Shown here piece by piece: positions 1-7,797 of a stretch of 40,366 nt of DNA; position 1 is the first letter of the stretch, and every line of letters begins with the position of its first letter. The position numbers and the translations under genes are program-made. Origin of the DNA: Oscillospiraceae bacterium (GTDB lineage Bacteria; Bacillota; Clostridia; UMGS1840); contig SVKD01000016.1 in assembly GCA_015068645.1 (NCBI GenBank), positions 1 to 40,366 on the forward strand, written 5' to 3'. The notes below the pieces were generated by a model that saw nothing but the letters and a program-made list of their open reading frames with translations, ran no database searches and was not told the origin of the DNA.

Positions 1-137
1 CCGCACGTGAGCGGCTGCCTGTAATTGTAATGCGGTGTCAAGCCTTCAATGCCCCTTTGAGGGGTTAAGCCTGTAATAGCCCCTTCTAGGGGCTGGTCAA
101 ACCACTAGTTTACTAGTGGTTATGATTATCGTTTTTT
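1..137. other. Hairpin cluster at window edge, possible end of an IS200/IS605-type element
   Basis: Three short perfect stem-loops follow one another: a 5-bp stem at 52-64, a 7-bp stem at 78-94 (AGCCCCT/AGGGGCT) and a 10-bp stem at 100-121 (AACCACTAGT/ACTAGTGGTT). The 9-base word GCCTGTAAT occurs twice (17-25 and 69-77). A T-run lies at 132-137. One reading frame is open from the window edge (position 3) to a TAA at 66-68, so a gene may end here. Closely spaced hairpins after the end of a coding frame are usual at the right ends of IS200/IS605 elements, where the guide RNA of TnpB also ends. No transposase sequence is visible, so this identification is a guess; a plain terminator cluster is the alternative. 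Confidence 0.3.
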
Positions 138-146
138 ACGTGGAAA

Positions 147-174
147 GGGGCGGCCCCATCCAATAGACCGCCCC
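147..174 (-). terminator. Possible terminator of the glycosidase-domain gene
   Basis: The inverted repeat GGGGCGG (147-153) and CCGCCCC (168-174) lies just beyond the stop of the minus-strand gene ending at 191. On the minus strand only a short TTTCC follows it, so termination may be weak. Confidence 0.35.
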
Positions 175-190
175 TCGGGAGGAGTGAGGA

Positions 191-2317
191 TTAATCCTCA
201 ATATTTTCCGATGCAATCGGAGAAATGTCTTCATTTAATTTTCTGGGATAAAACAGCTGATTGGAAACAATTTCATAAGTCATTTGATTGGAGTTATAAT
301 GAATGGTTAAAAATTGGGAAGGAGTTTCCAAAAAGCTTTTCGTTGTGAGATTATCGTAGGCAACGGATAACACTCGCACACCGTCTTTTAGGGATTTTAA
401 TTCGGTTTTATCGTCACGGTGAATGACTAAAATGTTTTTGCCCTGTTGGGTGGCTTCGCTTAACAGATGGAAGAATAAGTCTTCTTCTTGCTGTCTGGAA
501 AAGGAAATAGGATCTTCTAAACAAATGATGATATTCTTCTTCTGTGTTTGTAATGCGGCAACAAAACGGTTCCATTCACTCATTCTGGAGTTGATAATCT
601 GACCTTCTAAGTTATCCACGGTAATGATTTCAATGTCAGGATGCTCAATTTGCTTGGACTGGAAGGGATATAGAGTATTTGTATATTTTTCCATTACTTT
701 TTCTGAGAGAAGCTTATCCCAGATGGTTTTATATTGTTTTCTGCCACCGTAAACGGAAAGCGATTTGGGAAGACCCAGATTATCAGCCATTGTGTCCACG
801 GTGGGAAAGGTTTCCACTAAGGAAATGTTTTTGCTGTTTTGGTATTCTTCTGCGGAAATGATTCTCTGGTAACCGTCTGCATTTAACACGGTGTAGGTAC
901 CTTCTTTGTTTTTCTTAGCATAAAGAGCAGGAGACACCACTTGAATTTTCATTTCTGCGGTTACGCCCTCGTAGTTTAAGAGAACGGTTTGGCGAGAAAC
1001 ATTGTCTGCATAGTAAAATCCGTCCTCAATCCGACCGTTTTGATCTTTTAAAGATAAAATGACTTCGGAAGGATCCACCTGCATGGGATCTCCGTTTTCG
1101 TTATATACAGTGTAGCTTAATTTTTTCGGAATATTTTTAAAGGTAATGGTATCTTCTGTGTGAATACCGTATGCCTTGGGATTCTCACTTTGAGGTACGA
1201 TTCCAACTCCGTTGGCAATAGCACGTTCGTAGCCGCCTGATAGGGGATGGATATATTCCAGTTCGCCTGTTTCATTATTTTTTACAGCGCATTGGGTGGA
1301 ACCGCCACCGTCTAATGCCACAGCATAGTAAGCTCCCTGTGCTTTACATAGCTCTGCCATTTTTTGCAAGGTAAGGCCATTTTGGTTTACTGCGGTAATC
1401 ATCCACAAGGTTTTTCCGTCTTCGGAAATGCCGATAGCAGGGAAAGACGTGGAATATTTCGGATAAGACATTTTCTTCACCACTTCGCCTTGTTCCACCA
1501 GAAGAGAACCGCCGCCCACGGTGAAATCAGGTAAGAATGCAAGTTGAGGAGTGGTTACAATTTCCAAGGTAACTTCATCTCCCACCTGCACCTGATCAAA
1601 CAGGGTGGTAAGGTCGGATAAACCTGCCAAAACAAAACCATTTTCGGGAATGGTAACGGGAGGCATATCGCGGCGAATTTCGGTTAAAATGTTATCTTCA
1701 ATGACTAATTCCACTAAAGTTCCGTGTGAGCCTAAGGATTCTTTTCCCCAGTGGCTGTCAAAGATGGCTACTCCTTCCAAAGAGGAATATTTGTTATAGG
1801 TTTTGACAAATTCAAACACTTCGTTGCGGAAGCCGATTTTAATCTGATTGGAGAAAATATCAAAGGAATACTGATGATCATCCTTGTAAGAAAAGGAATA
1901 CACCTGTTCTTCCAAGGCGTTGGAAAGAAGTTTACCGTCTTTTTGGTTGTAGCCCACGGCAGAGCCTTCATTGGCTCCGTCGGAACGGTTAAAATAGTCT
2001 GCATTCACAATGACTGCCGCACCGTTTTCTTCCCCGATTGCACGGGTAGGTTTTAAGGTGCTTCCCCCCTCGGAAGGATACAAAAGATCCAGTTCTATAT
2101 TGGGGTTTGTCAGGTCGCATTTCACTACCTGATAATCAAAAAAACCTCCGTTTTCAATAGTGGATATTTTTGTCACCCACACACCTGTGAGGGGACTGTA
2201 TGTAGATTTTTTGACGATGTTTTCATTGGTTTCATCAGCAAAGGCTGTTGCTGTTACAACAAAAATTGCCAGCAATATCAGCGTAAATGTTTTTTGAATG
2301 ATTTTAAAATTTCTCAA
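191..2317 (-). CDS. Secreted phosphodiester glycosidase (NAGPA) domain protein
   Basis: This 708-residue exported protein probably acts on extracellular glycan or phosphodiester-linked sugars. I chose the TTG start at 2317: AAAGGAG lies 10 bases upstream, and translation from it opens directly with a signal peptide (LRNFKIIQ..., then a hydrophobic stretch ending TATAFA). The frame extends up to 2443, but that ATG lies upstream of the consensus promoter at 2409-2437 and cannot be used from it. Residues about 35-375 match the NAGPA family, with the motifs ALDGGGSTQ (336-341 for DGGGST) and ERAIANGVGI (364 on). The last 250 residues are probably a degenerate accessory domain; I recognise no catalytic motif in them. 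It is transcribed away from the SLH gene at 2596, which suggests a shared cell-surface role. The domain call is firm; the substrate is unknown. Confidence 0.85.
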   Translation of the reverse strand: MRNFKIIQKTFTLILLAIFVVTATAFADETNENIVKKSTYSPLTGVWVTKISTIENGGFFDYQVVKCDLTNPNIELDLLYPSEGGSTLKPTRAIGEENGAAVIVNADYFNRSDGANEGSAVGYNQKDGKLLSNALEEQVYSFSYKDDHQYSFDIFSNQIKIGFRNEVFEFVKTYNKYSSLEGVAIFDSHWGKESLGSHGTLVELVIEDNILTEIRRDMPPVTIPENGFVLAGLSDLTTLFDQVQVGDEVTLEIVTTPQLAFLPDFTVGGGSLLVEQGEVVKKMSYPKYSTSFPAIGISEDGKTLWMITAVNQNGLTLQKMAELCKAQGAYYAVALDGGGSTQCAVKNNETGELEYIHPLSGGYERAIANGVGIVPQSENPKAYGIHTEDTITFKNIPKKLSYTVYNENGDPMQVDPSEVILSLKDQNGRIEDGFYYADNVSRQTVLLNYEGVTAEMKIQVVSPALYAKKNKEGTYTVLNADGYQRIISAEEYQNSKNISLVETFPTVDTMADNLGLPKSLSVYGGRKQYKTIWDKLLSEKVMEKYTNTLYPFQSKQIEHPDIEIITVDNLEGQIINSRMSEWNRFVAALQTQKKNIIICLEDPISFSRQQEEDLFFHLLSEATQQGKNILVIHRDDKTELKSLKDGVRVLSVAYDNLTTKSFLETPSQFLTIHYNSNQMTYEIVSNQLFYPRKLNEDISPIASENIED

Positions 2318-2408
2318 TGGTTTTATGCTCCTTTCTAAAATCAGCTTCACTGTTTGGACGAAATCGGAAGGTGAAAAGTTCGTTTTTTTATCGTAGTTGT
2401 TTGAGATG

Positions 2409-2437
2409 ATTGTAATCGAGGGATAGTTTTTTGTCAA
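2409..2437 (-). promoter_or_regulatory. Sigma-A promoter for the glycosidase-domain gene
   Basis: On the minus strand TTGACA (2432-2437) and TACAAT (2409-2414) are separated by 17 bases. The expected transcript starts near 2402, giving a leader of about 85 bases before the TTG start. Confidence 0.85.
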
Positions 2438-2508
2438 TACCAATTAAAAAAAATGTGTCCCAATCACAGAATTTTCATCATTATTTTTTAGAATATTTCC
2501 GAAAAACC

Positions 2509-2537
2509 TTGACGAAACCGCAAAAATACAGTAAAAT
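2509..2537 (+). promoter_or_regulatory. Sigma-A promoter for the SLH/nucleotidase/trmN6/rsmI operon
   Basis: TTGACG (2509-2514) and TAAAAT (2532-2537) are separated by 17 bases. The predicted transcript start near 2544 supports translation from the TTG at 2596 rather than from earlier in the frame. Confidence 0.8.
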
Positions 2538-2595
2538 GGAAGATGTGAAAGAATGGATATTTTGTGTCTGTATTCGGAAAGGAGTTGGCAAAGCT

Positions 2596-3639
2596 TTGAA
2601 ACGTTTGGTCGCAGTTTTTTTAGCTCTTGTTATGCTTTTTATGCAAAACGTCTCCGGTTTTTCCCGTGAAGTTTCTACTTACGATGTACTTCTGAATATG
2701 GATCCCATTCTGATTGAACGTTTCTTGGAAAGCGGACTTTCAGAAGAAATGATTCGTTCTTTTATGGGTGTGCTGGATGAGGAAGCAGACAAGCTCCAAA
2801 AACCGGAGGACAGAGAAACTTTGGAAAATTATTTTCTCTCTTTGCTTCTTTTGTATATTTTTCAGCAGGAAAAATATTTACCCGTGATGGTTGCTTTTGA
2901 CCAATATTTTCAGGATGAAGTGAATTATATCGCAGAAACCGGACGTGTACCGGAGAGTATGGAAATCTTTTTCCTGTCGGTAATGGGGAATAATATTGCT
3001 TATGTTCCACCGGCAGACGAAGATCCTGAAATTGACCCCGAAACCGGACTGGAACCGGAAGAAACTCCCACGCCAACGCCACCGCCGCCGTTACCTTTTA
3101 ACGATATGGCGGGATTTGAGTGGTCTGTTCCTGCAGTGCAGTACCTAAAAGATAACAGTTATGTCAGCGGTTATGCTGATGGTAGCTTCCGACCGGAAAA
3201 TCCTATGACCCGTGCAGAGCTTTGTTCGTTGGTAACCGATGTTTTCTTGGATACCGGATATCATTATGCATCCAGCAGCTTTCCTGATGTAAACCCGTCA
3301 GATTGGTTTTATCGGGATTTGTTGACGGCAGAGTATTTTTCGTTATTCCAATGGATTTATGAAGGGGAATTTTGTCCCGATGAGTTTGTTACCCGTCAGG
3401 AAATGTGTGCTGTGATTTACCGTGCATACCGCCGAAAAGAATCAGAACTGGCGCGGTTGCAACCTCGTTACGATTTTTTGGATTTCGCTCAGATTTCCAA
3501 CTATGCCTACGACCCCATTGTTCGATTGCAGCAGGCAGGTTGCGTAAACGGATATGAAAACGGTAAATTTTTACCGTTGAAGCTTGCCACCCGTGCAGAG
3601 GCGGCAAAAGTGATTGCTGCGGTGTTATGGTTACCGTAG
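2596..3639 (+). CDS. S-layer homology (SLH) domain protein
   Basis: This 347-residue exported protein should bind secondary cell-wall polymer through its C-terminal SLH domains. The TTG start at 2596 is preceded by AAAGGAG (2578-2584) and leads directly into a signal peptide (LKRLVAVFLALVMLF...). Longer translations would begin upstream of the promoter at 2509-2537. The N-terminal 150 residues are helical and unrecognised. A short Pro/Thr linker (TPTPPPPLP) separates them from three SLH repeats, each with an FxD or similar opening and the GYxDGxFxP...TRAE pattern; the third reads GYENGKFLP...TRAEA. The next gene starts 29 bases downstream, so the two are very likely cotranscribed. The function of the N-terminal part is unknown. 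Confidence 0.85.
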   Translation: MKRLVAVFLALVMLFMQNVSGFSREVSTYDVLLNMDPILIERFLESGLSEEMIRSFMGVLDEEADKLQKPEDRETLENYFLSLLLLYIFQQEKYLPVMVAFDQYFQDEVNYIAETGRVPESMEIFFLSVMGNNIAYVPPADEDPEIDPETGLEPEETPTPTPPPPLPFNDMAGFEWSVPAVQYLKDNSYVSGYADGSFRPENPMTRAELCSLVTDVFLDTGYHYASSSFPDVNPSDWFYRDLLTAEYFSLFQWIYEGEFCPDEFVTRQEMCAVIYRAYRRKESELARLQPRYDFLDFAQISNYAYDPIVRLQQAGCVNGYENGKFLPLKLATRAEAAKVIAAVLWLP

Positions 3640-3668
3640 ATCTATGAGTGGAAAGGATGTATCATTCT

Positions 3669-5474
3669 ATGAAGAAAGTCATATTGTTGTTATTATTGAT
3701 GTGTGTGGCTACGGTTGGGGTATTCGCTCAGCCTGTGGCGATTCCGAATCCTACGGCTACTCCGCAACCCGGTGCGGTTCCCGGCAGTACTGAAGTTGCA
3801 CCCATCATGGAAGGGGATACTGCGACTGTGGGAGAAACCGCAGAAGAGGTGTCTTCCACCGGTGAGACAACGGCGGAGGCAACTCCCACTCCGGAACCTA
3901 CTCCTATGCCGGCAAACGGTTCCACTGTGAATATTTTGTTCACGTCGGATATTCACGGTAATTTTCTGCAGAATGCTGAAACCGGAAGCTTAGGATATTC
4001 CGGAATTGCTGCCATCCATCGCTCTATTCCAAACAGTATTTTGGCAGATGGCGGTGATTATTTAACTTCCACCATGTTTATTACCGAAGAAAGCATCAAC
4101 GAAATTTTATCGTTGATGAATGCAACCGGTTATCACGTAGCCGGAATCGGGGAAGCAGATTTGGAAAACGGTGTTGAAATGTTAACGAATGTGCAGGCAG
4201 GCGCTAATTTCCAGATGTTGTCCACCAACGTGACATTGGGCACCAGCCATCAGCCTGTGTTATCGGACCATCAGATTTATGAAGTCAACGGAATTAAAGT
4301 TGGTTTCTTTAGTATTTTAAGTCCGGATTTAAAATTGTCTCCCAGTTTGCAGAATGTAACGGACGTGTATCTGGAAGATGCAGGTAAAACTGCGCAGAAA
4401 GCCGTTAACACGTTAAAACAGGAAGGCGCAGATGTGATTGTGGCATTAAGCCATGTTGGGAACGAAGGCAATACCAATGTGGATCAGATTGCCGCATTCG
4501 TAAACGGAATTGACTTTATTTTAGACGGTCATGACCATCAGGAAGAAAGTGGCAGATGGATTGGGGAAACTCTGATTTTAAATCCCGGAGCCAACGGACA
4601 GCAACTCATTCAGCTGGAGCTTTCGTTCAATAATCGGAGAGAAATCACCAACATTGCAACTACGCAGTGGACCTATGAGGCGATTTCACAATTGCCGGTA
4701 GATCCCGCAATTGCAGCATTGGAACAGTCCATTGCGCAAAATCAGGCTGCATTTTTAAGTGACGGCGTTGCCATGGCAGATAAGGAAATCCCTTATTCTT
4801 ACTCTGTGAATTATCAGTCAGAACCTATCGGAAACTTTATTGCCGATGCGTATCGTCAGAAGTCTCAGGCAACTATTGCGATTATCAATGCAGGAAGCAT
4901 TGAAGCAGGATTGCCCCAGGGACAGGTTTCCAAATCTGACATTTTAGCGGTGTTACCGAATCAGTACACAATTCAAATGAAAAAAATAACCCCAAAGGAA
5001 CTGAAAATGGCCTTGGAAGGTTGTTTCTATAATATCAAACTGAACGAAGACGGCAGCGTGGATCCTGCATCGGCTACACCGGACTTTCCGCAGATTTCCG
5101 GTTTTCAGGTTCAAGTGAACTATCAGAATGAACCCGGTAAGCGTGTGATGGGGGTTCGTTTGGATAACGGTGTTGAATTGAATTTGACCGATGATTTTAC
5201 TCATATTTCATTAGCTTCTTCTGATGGAGCCTTTCATGAAATCTTTGATGCATTTCAAGAGATTGAGGTGGAAGAAGAATTCGGTTCTGAAGGACAGGCT
5301 TTGCTTGAGTATCTTTCTCAGCCGGAAGATGCCGATGATTATACTCAGCAAAGAGTGTTGTCTACCAATCAGAAGGAAAGCTACACCGGAATTATCGTAA
5401 GTATATTATTGATTTTGGTATTTGTGGTTATGATTCTGGTATTTGTGGTCAAATTGCTGACCAAAGGCGCATAA
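3669..5474 (+). CDS. Membrane-anchored 5'-nucleotidase/UshA-like protein, catalytic motifs degenerate
   Basis: The 601-residue product has a signal peptide (MKKVILLLLLMCV...), a Thr/Pro/Glu-rich linker to about residue 85, a calcineurin-like metallophosphatase domain, a 5'-nucleotidase C-terminal domain, and a C-terminal transmembrane helix (about 570-596). I chose ATG 3669, with GAAAGGA 11 bases upstream, over the GTG at 3648. Some metal-site motifs remain: TSDIHGN (D94, H96), GGD (D130), SH (H262) and GHDH (287-290). The GNHE motif is replaced by GIGEAD (159-164), removing its Asn ligand and catalytic His. In the C-terminal domain the usual NGGGIR reads NAGSIE (407-412), so the substrate-binding Arg is absent, and the usual PFGN reads PNQY. 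It may be a binding protein rather than a nucleotidase. It lies in the SLH-trmN6-rsmI operon. Confidence 0.85.
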   Translation: MKKVILLLLLMCVATVGVFAQPVAIPNPTATPQPGAVPGSTEVAPIMEGDTATVGETAEEVSSTGETTAEATPTPEPTPMPANGSTVNILFTSDIHGNFLQNAETGSLGYSGIAAIHRSIPNSILADGGDYLTSTMFITEESINEILSLMNATGYHVAGIGEADLENGVEMLTNVQAGANFQMLSTNVTLGTSHQPVLSDHQIYEVNGIKVGFFSILSPDLKLSPSLQNVTDVYLEDAGKTAQKAVNTLKQEGADVIVALSHVGNEGNTNVDQIAAFVNGIDFILDGHDHQEESGRWIGETLILNPGANGQQLIQLELSFNNRREITNIATTQWTYEAISQLPVDPAIAALEQSIAQNQAAFLSDGVAMADKEIPYSYSVNYQSEPIGNFIADAYRQKSQATIAIINAGSIEAGLPQGQVSKSDILAVLPNQYTIQMKKITPKELKMALEGCFYNIKLNEDGSVDPASATPDFPQISGFQVQVNYQNEPGKRVMGVRLDNGVELNLTDDFTHISLASSDGAFHEIFDAFQEIEVEEEFGSEGQALLEYLSQPEDADDYTQQRVLSTNQKESYTGIIVSILLILVFVVMILVFVVKLLTKGA

Positions 5475-5497
5475 GCACAGAACCAAGCTGTGTTTTT
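5475..5497 (+). terminator. Weak intra-operon hairpin, possible attenuator
   Basis: A short stem (GCACAG 5475-5480 with CTGTGT 5488-5493) is followed by a run of T, between the nucleotidase-like gene and trmN6. The stem is short, so read-through is expected. It could lower expression of the downstream methyltransferases. Confidence 0.25.
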
Positions 5498-5520
5498 GAA
5501 TACAGAAAGGGGAGAGTCTG

Positions 5521-6243
5521 TTGGAACAAAGCAAGGAAATCACTTCAAAAATCAATGAAGATTTCACCATATTCCAACGGGAAGATTCTTTCAAATTCGG
5601 AACAGATGCAGTATTGTTATCCCGGTTTGCCAAAATGGGAACGAAAGACGTTTTGTTTGATATTTGTTCCGGAACCGGCGCCGTTGGTTTCTTTTGCCAT
5701 CTGAACCATTCTCCCAAAGAAATTCATTTTGTGGAGATTGATCCTATGATGGCAGAATTATCCCGAAAAACAGCGTCATATAACGGGATTCTGGAAAAAT
5801 GTCGTTTTTATTGTACCGATATCGCAGACCTTGCGGTTTCCGATCATGTGTTGGCAGATGTCATCACGGTAAATCCGCCTTATTTCCTTGAAAAAAGTGG
5901 AAAGGTGAGCCAAAATGAGAAATTGAAAACTGCCCGTCATACAGAGCAGTTTTCTCACAGTGTTTTATTTCAAAAAGCATTCCGTCTTCTTCGGGACGGC
6001 GGTAAAATTTTTGTAATTCAAAGGGCGCAGAATCTTGCTGAGATTCTGGCAAAATTAAGGGAGAACCGATTGGAGCCGAAACGGTTGCGATTGGTTTATC
6101 CAAATCCTAAAAAAGATGCCAACCTGTTTTTGGTGGAAGCGGTAAAAAACGGAGGTGTCTGGATGGATTGTCTGCCGCCTTTGATGCTATATGATGAAGA
6201 AGGCGAAATGACCGAAGAATTTCGCCGGATGCAGGAGTTTTAA
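5521..6243 (+). CDS. trmN6: tRNA1(Val) (adenine-N6)-methyltransferase family protein (YabB/YfiC-like)
   Basis: This 240-residue cytoplasmic SAM-dependent methyltransferase is probably specific for an adenine in tRNA. It starts at TTG 5521, with AAAGGGGAG about 6 bases upstream. The N-terminal QREDSFKFGTDAVLL segment is typical of the family. The SAM-binding motif is DICSGTGAVG (47-56) and the amino-methyltransferase motif is NPPYF (118-122). Its stop codon abuts the ATG of rsmI. The same pair occurs as yabB-yabC in Bacillus, which supports the assignment. The exact tRNA target is inferred from the family. Confidence 0.9.
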   Translation: MEQSKEITSKINEDFTIFQREDSFKFGTDAVLLSRFAKMGTKDVLFDICSGTGAVGFFCHLNHSPKEIHFVEIDPMMAELSRKTASYNGILEKCRFYCTDIADLAVSDHVLADVITVNPPYFLEKSGKVSQNEKLKTARHTEQFSHSVLFQKAFRLLRDGGKIFVIQRAQNLAEILAKLRENRLEPKRLRLVYPNPKKDANLFLVEAVKNGGVWMDCLPPLMLYDEEGEMTEEFRRMQEF

Positions 6244-7071
6244 ATGATGGGAACCTTATATCTTGTTGCTACCCCCATCGGTAATATGGGGGATTTATCC
6301 CCACGTGCCAAGGAAGTTTTGGAATCGGCAGATTTGGTTGCCGCAGAAGATACCCGCGTGACGGGTGCTTTGCTGAAAAAACTTGGTATTGAAAAAAAAC
6401 TGGTGAGTTACTATGAACATAATGCTGCTATGCGAAGTTCTTTGTTAATCCGACATCTGGAGGAAGGAGAAACCATTGCATTGGTTTCTGATGCAGGAAC
6501 TCCTGCTATTTCAGACCCCGGGGAAGACATTGTGGAAGAATGTATCCGTCGAGATATCCCTGTGTATCCCATTCCCGGTCCCTGTGCATTTGTTTGCGCG
6601 TTAACTGTGTCGGGATTTTCTACCAAACAATTTAGTTTTATCGGCTTTTTACCTGCAAAACCAAATGACCGCAAAAAAGAGCTGGAAAAGGTAAGACATC
6701 GGGAAGAAACTTTGATTTTCTATGAAGCACCTCACCGATTACTCAAAACACTTGCTGATATGAGTGAGGTGTTCGGAGAAGAGCGCAGAGTGTCTGTTTC
6801 CCGTGAAATCACTAAAAAATTTGAAGAGCATATCCGCGGCAGTTTATCTGAAGTGCTTACCCATTTTGAAAATAATCCCGTAAAAGGGGAGTTCGTAATT
6901 GTAGTTGAGGGCGGCAGCAAAGAAGAAAGCAGCCTTAATCAACTGTCTTTGGAAGAACATCTGGATTTTTACTTGGCTCAGGGACTTATGCAAAAAGAGG
7001 CAATTAAACAAATTGCTCAGGACAGAAATCTGCCCAAACGGGAAGTATACGCTTATTTTCATAAAGATTAA
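6244..7071 (+). CDS. rsmI: 16S rRNA (cytidine1402-2'-O)-methyltransferase
   Basis: RsmI methylates the ribose of C1402 in the decoding centre of 16S rRNA, using SAM. The 275-residue product shows the tetrapyrrole-methylase fold signature GTLYLVATPIGNMGDLS at its N-terminus, the VAAEDTR motif, and the SAM-binding loop SDAGTPAISDPG; the length is normal. The start is ATG 6244 (or the adjacent ATG 6247), with AGGAG at 6233-6237 inside the trmN6 end, so translation is probably coupled. It is the last gene of its operon and is followed by a strong terminator at 7077. Confidence 0.95.
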   Translation: MMGTLYLVATPIGNMGDLSPRAKEVLESADLVAAEDTRVTGALLKKLGIEKKLVSYYEHNAAMRSSLLIRHLEEGETIALVSDAGTPAISDPGEDIVEECIRRDIPVYPIPGPCAFVCALTVSGFSTKQFSFIGFLPAKPNDRKKELEKVRHREETLIFYEAPHRLLKTLADMSEVFGEERRVSVSREITKKFEEHIRGSLSEVLTHFENNPVKGEFVIVVEGGSKEESSLNQLSLEEHLDFYLAQGLMQKEAIKQIAQDRNLPKREVYAYFHKD

Positions 7072-7076
7072 AAATG

Positions 7077-7113
7077 CCCCCGGGAGAATAAAATCCCGGG
7101 GGTATCGTTTTTT
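7077..7113 (+). terminator. Rho-independent terminator after rsmI
   Basis: A perfect 9-bp stem CCCCCGGGA/TCCCGGGGG (7077-7085 and 7094-7102) has an 8-base loop and is followed by TTTTTT at 7108-7113. Confidence 0.9.
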
Positions 7114-7150
7114 CAAAAACAAAAAAGCAGCTCCTAAAGGAACTGCTTTT
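7114..7150 (-). terminator. Terminator for rpsU
   Basis: Read on the minus strand, AAAAGCAGTTCC and GGAGCTGCTTTT pair around a TTTA loop, followed by TTTTTTG. It lies about 125 bases beyond the rpsU stop. The sequence between (7151-7275) holds only a small AGGAAC/GTTCCT hairpin near 7220. Confidence 0.65.
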
Positions 7151-7275
7151 GGTAATTCACTATCCTGAAAATTTATGATATTATCAGCGCACTGACCATC
7201 TGCGAGGAATGGTACATAATGAGGAACTGTGGTTCCTAAAAGGTTAGTGGAATTAGGAAGGAAGAAATAAAATTC

Positions 7276-7452
7276 TTATTTGAATTTTCTTTTTCTTGCT
7301 TCTTCGGATTTTTTCTTTCTTTTAACGCTGGGTTTCACATAATGTTCTCTTTTTCTGATTTCAGAAAGAACACCTGCTTTTGCACACTGTCTTTTAAATC
7401 TTTTTAACGCGTTATCTAAAGACTCGTTATCTTTTAATCTGATTTCTGCCAT
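7276..7452 (-). CDS. rpsU: 30S ribosomal protein S21
   Basis: S21 is a small basic protein of the 30S subunit. The 58-residue product [20 protein letters not shown]... with the lysine/arginine-rich tail ([15 protein letters not shown]) is typical in sequence and length. The frame extends 19 codons further upstream, but the ATG at 7452 has a very strong GGAGGAGGG site 9 bases before it. The gene stands alone between convergent rsmI and the divergent ATPase gene and has its own consensus promoter. Confidence 0.97.
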   Translation of the reverse strand: MAEIRLKDNESLDNALKRFKRQCAKAGVLSEIRKREHYVKPSVKRKKKSEEARKRKFK

Positions 7453-7524
7453 CGGTTTGTCCCTCCTCCCGTAAACGCAATCAGTTACGCCGGATAGATT
7501 CTGTATCATAAATTCACAAGTGTT

Positions 7525-7553
7525 ATTATAATATATAATTTTATTGATGTCAA
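7525..7553 (-). promoter_or_regulatory. Sigma-A promoter for rpsU
   Basis: On the minus strand TTGACA (7548-7553) and TATAAT (7525-7530) are 17 bases apart, a full consensus match. The leader is about 65 bases. Between here and 7675 the DNA is A/T-rich without other recognisable signals. Confidence 0.9.
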
Positions 7554-7674
7554 CATTTTTTTTTGAATTTTTCGAAATTTTTGTTTTTTTTGTACATTTT
7601 GTATTTTTATTTTTTTGTTATTTGAAATTTCTTGTGATAGATTCTCATATTTTTTGAGGAAACACACATTTTGC

Positions 7675-7704
7675 TTGACAAACCCCACCCGGGATTGGTA
7701 CAAT
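7675..7704 (+). promoter_or_regulatory. Sigma-A promoter for the P-loop ATPase gene
   Basis: TTGACA (7675-7680) and TACAAT (7699-7704) are separated by 18 bases. The leader of about 85 bases contains a CACCGGTG palindrome near 7727. Confidence 0.8.
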
Positions 7705-7797
7705 CATATCAACCCTTGTAAGTGTCACCGGTGCAAAGGGGGCTGCATAGAATAATGCTGAAGATATGAATGATTCATCCCATCAGGAGGAAATTCT

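Noticed and set aside
2318-2443. N-terminal extension of the glycosidase-domain protein
   Set aside because: Its ATG is upstream of the consensus promoter at 2409-2437, and the signal peptide begins at the TTG at 2317.
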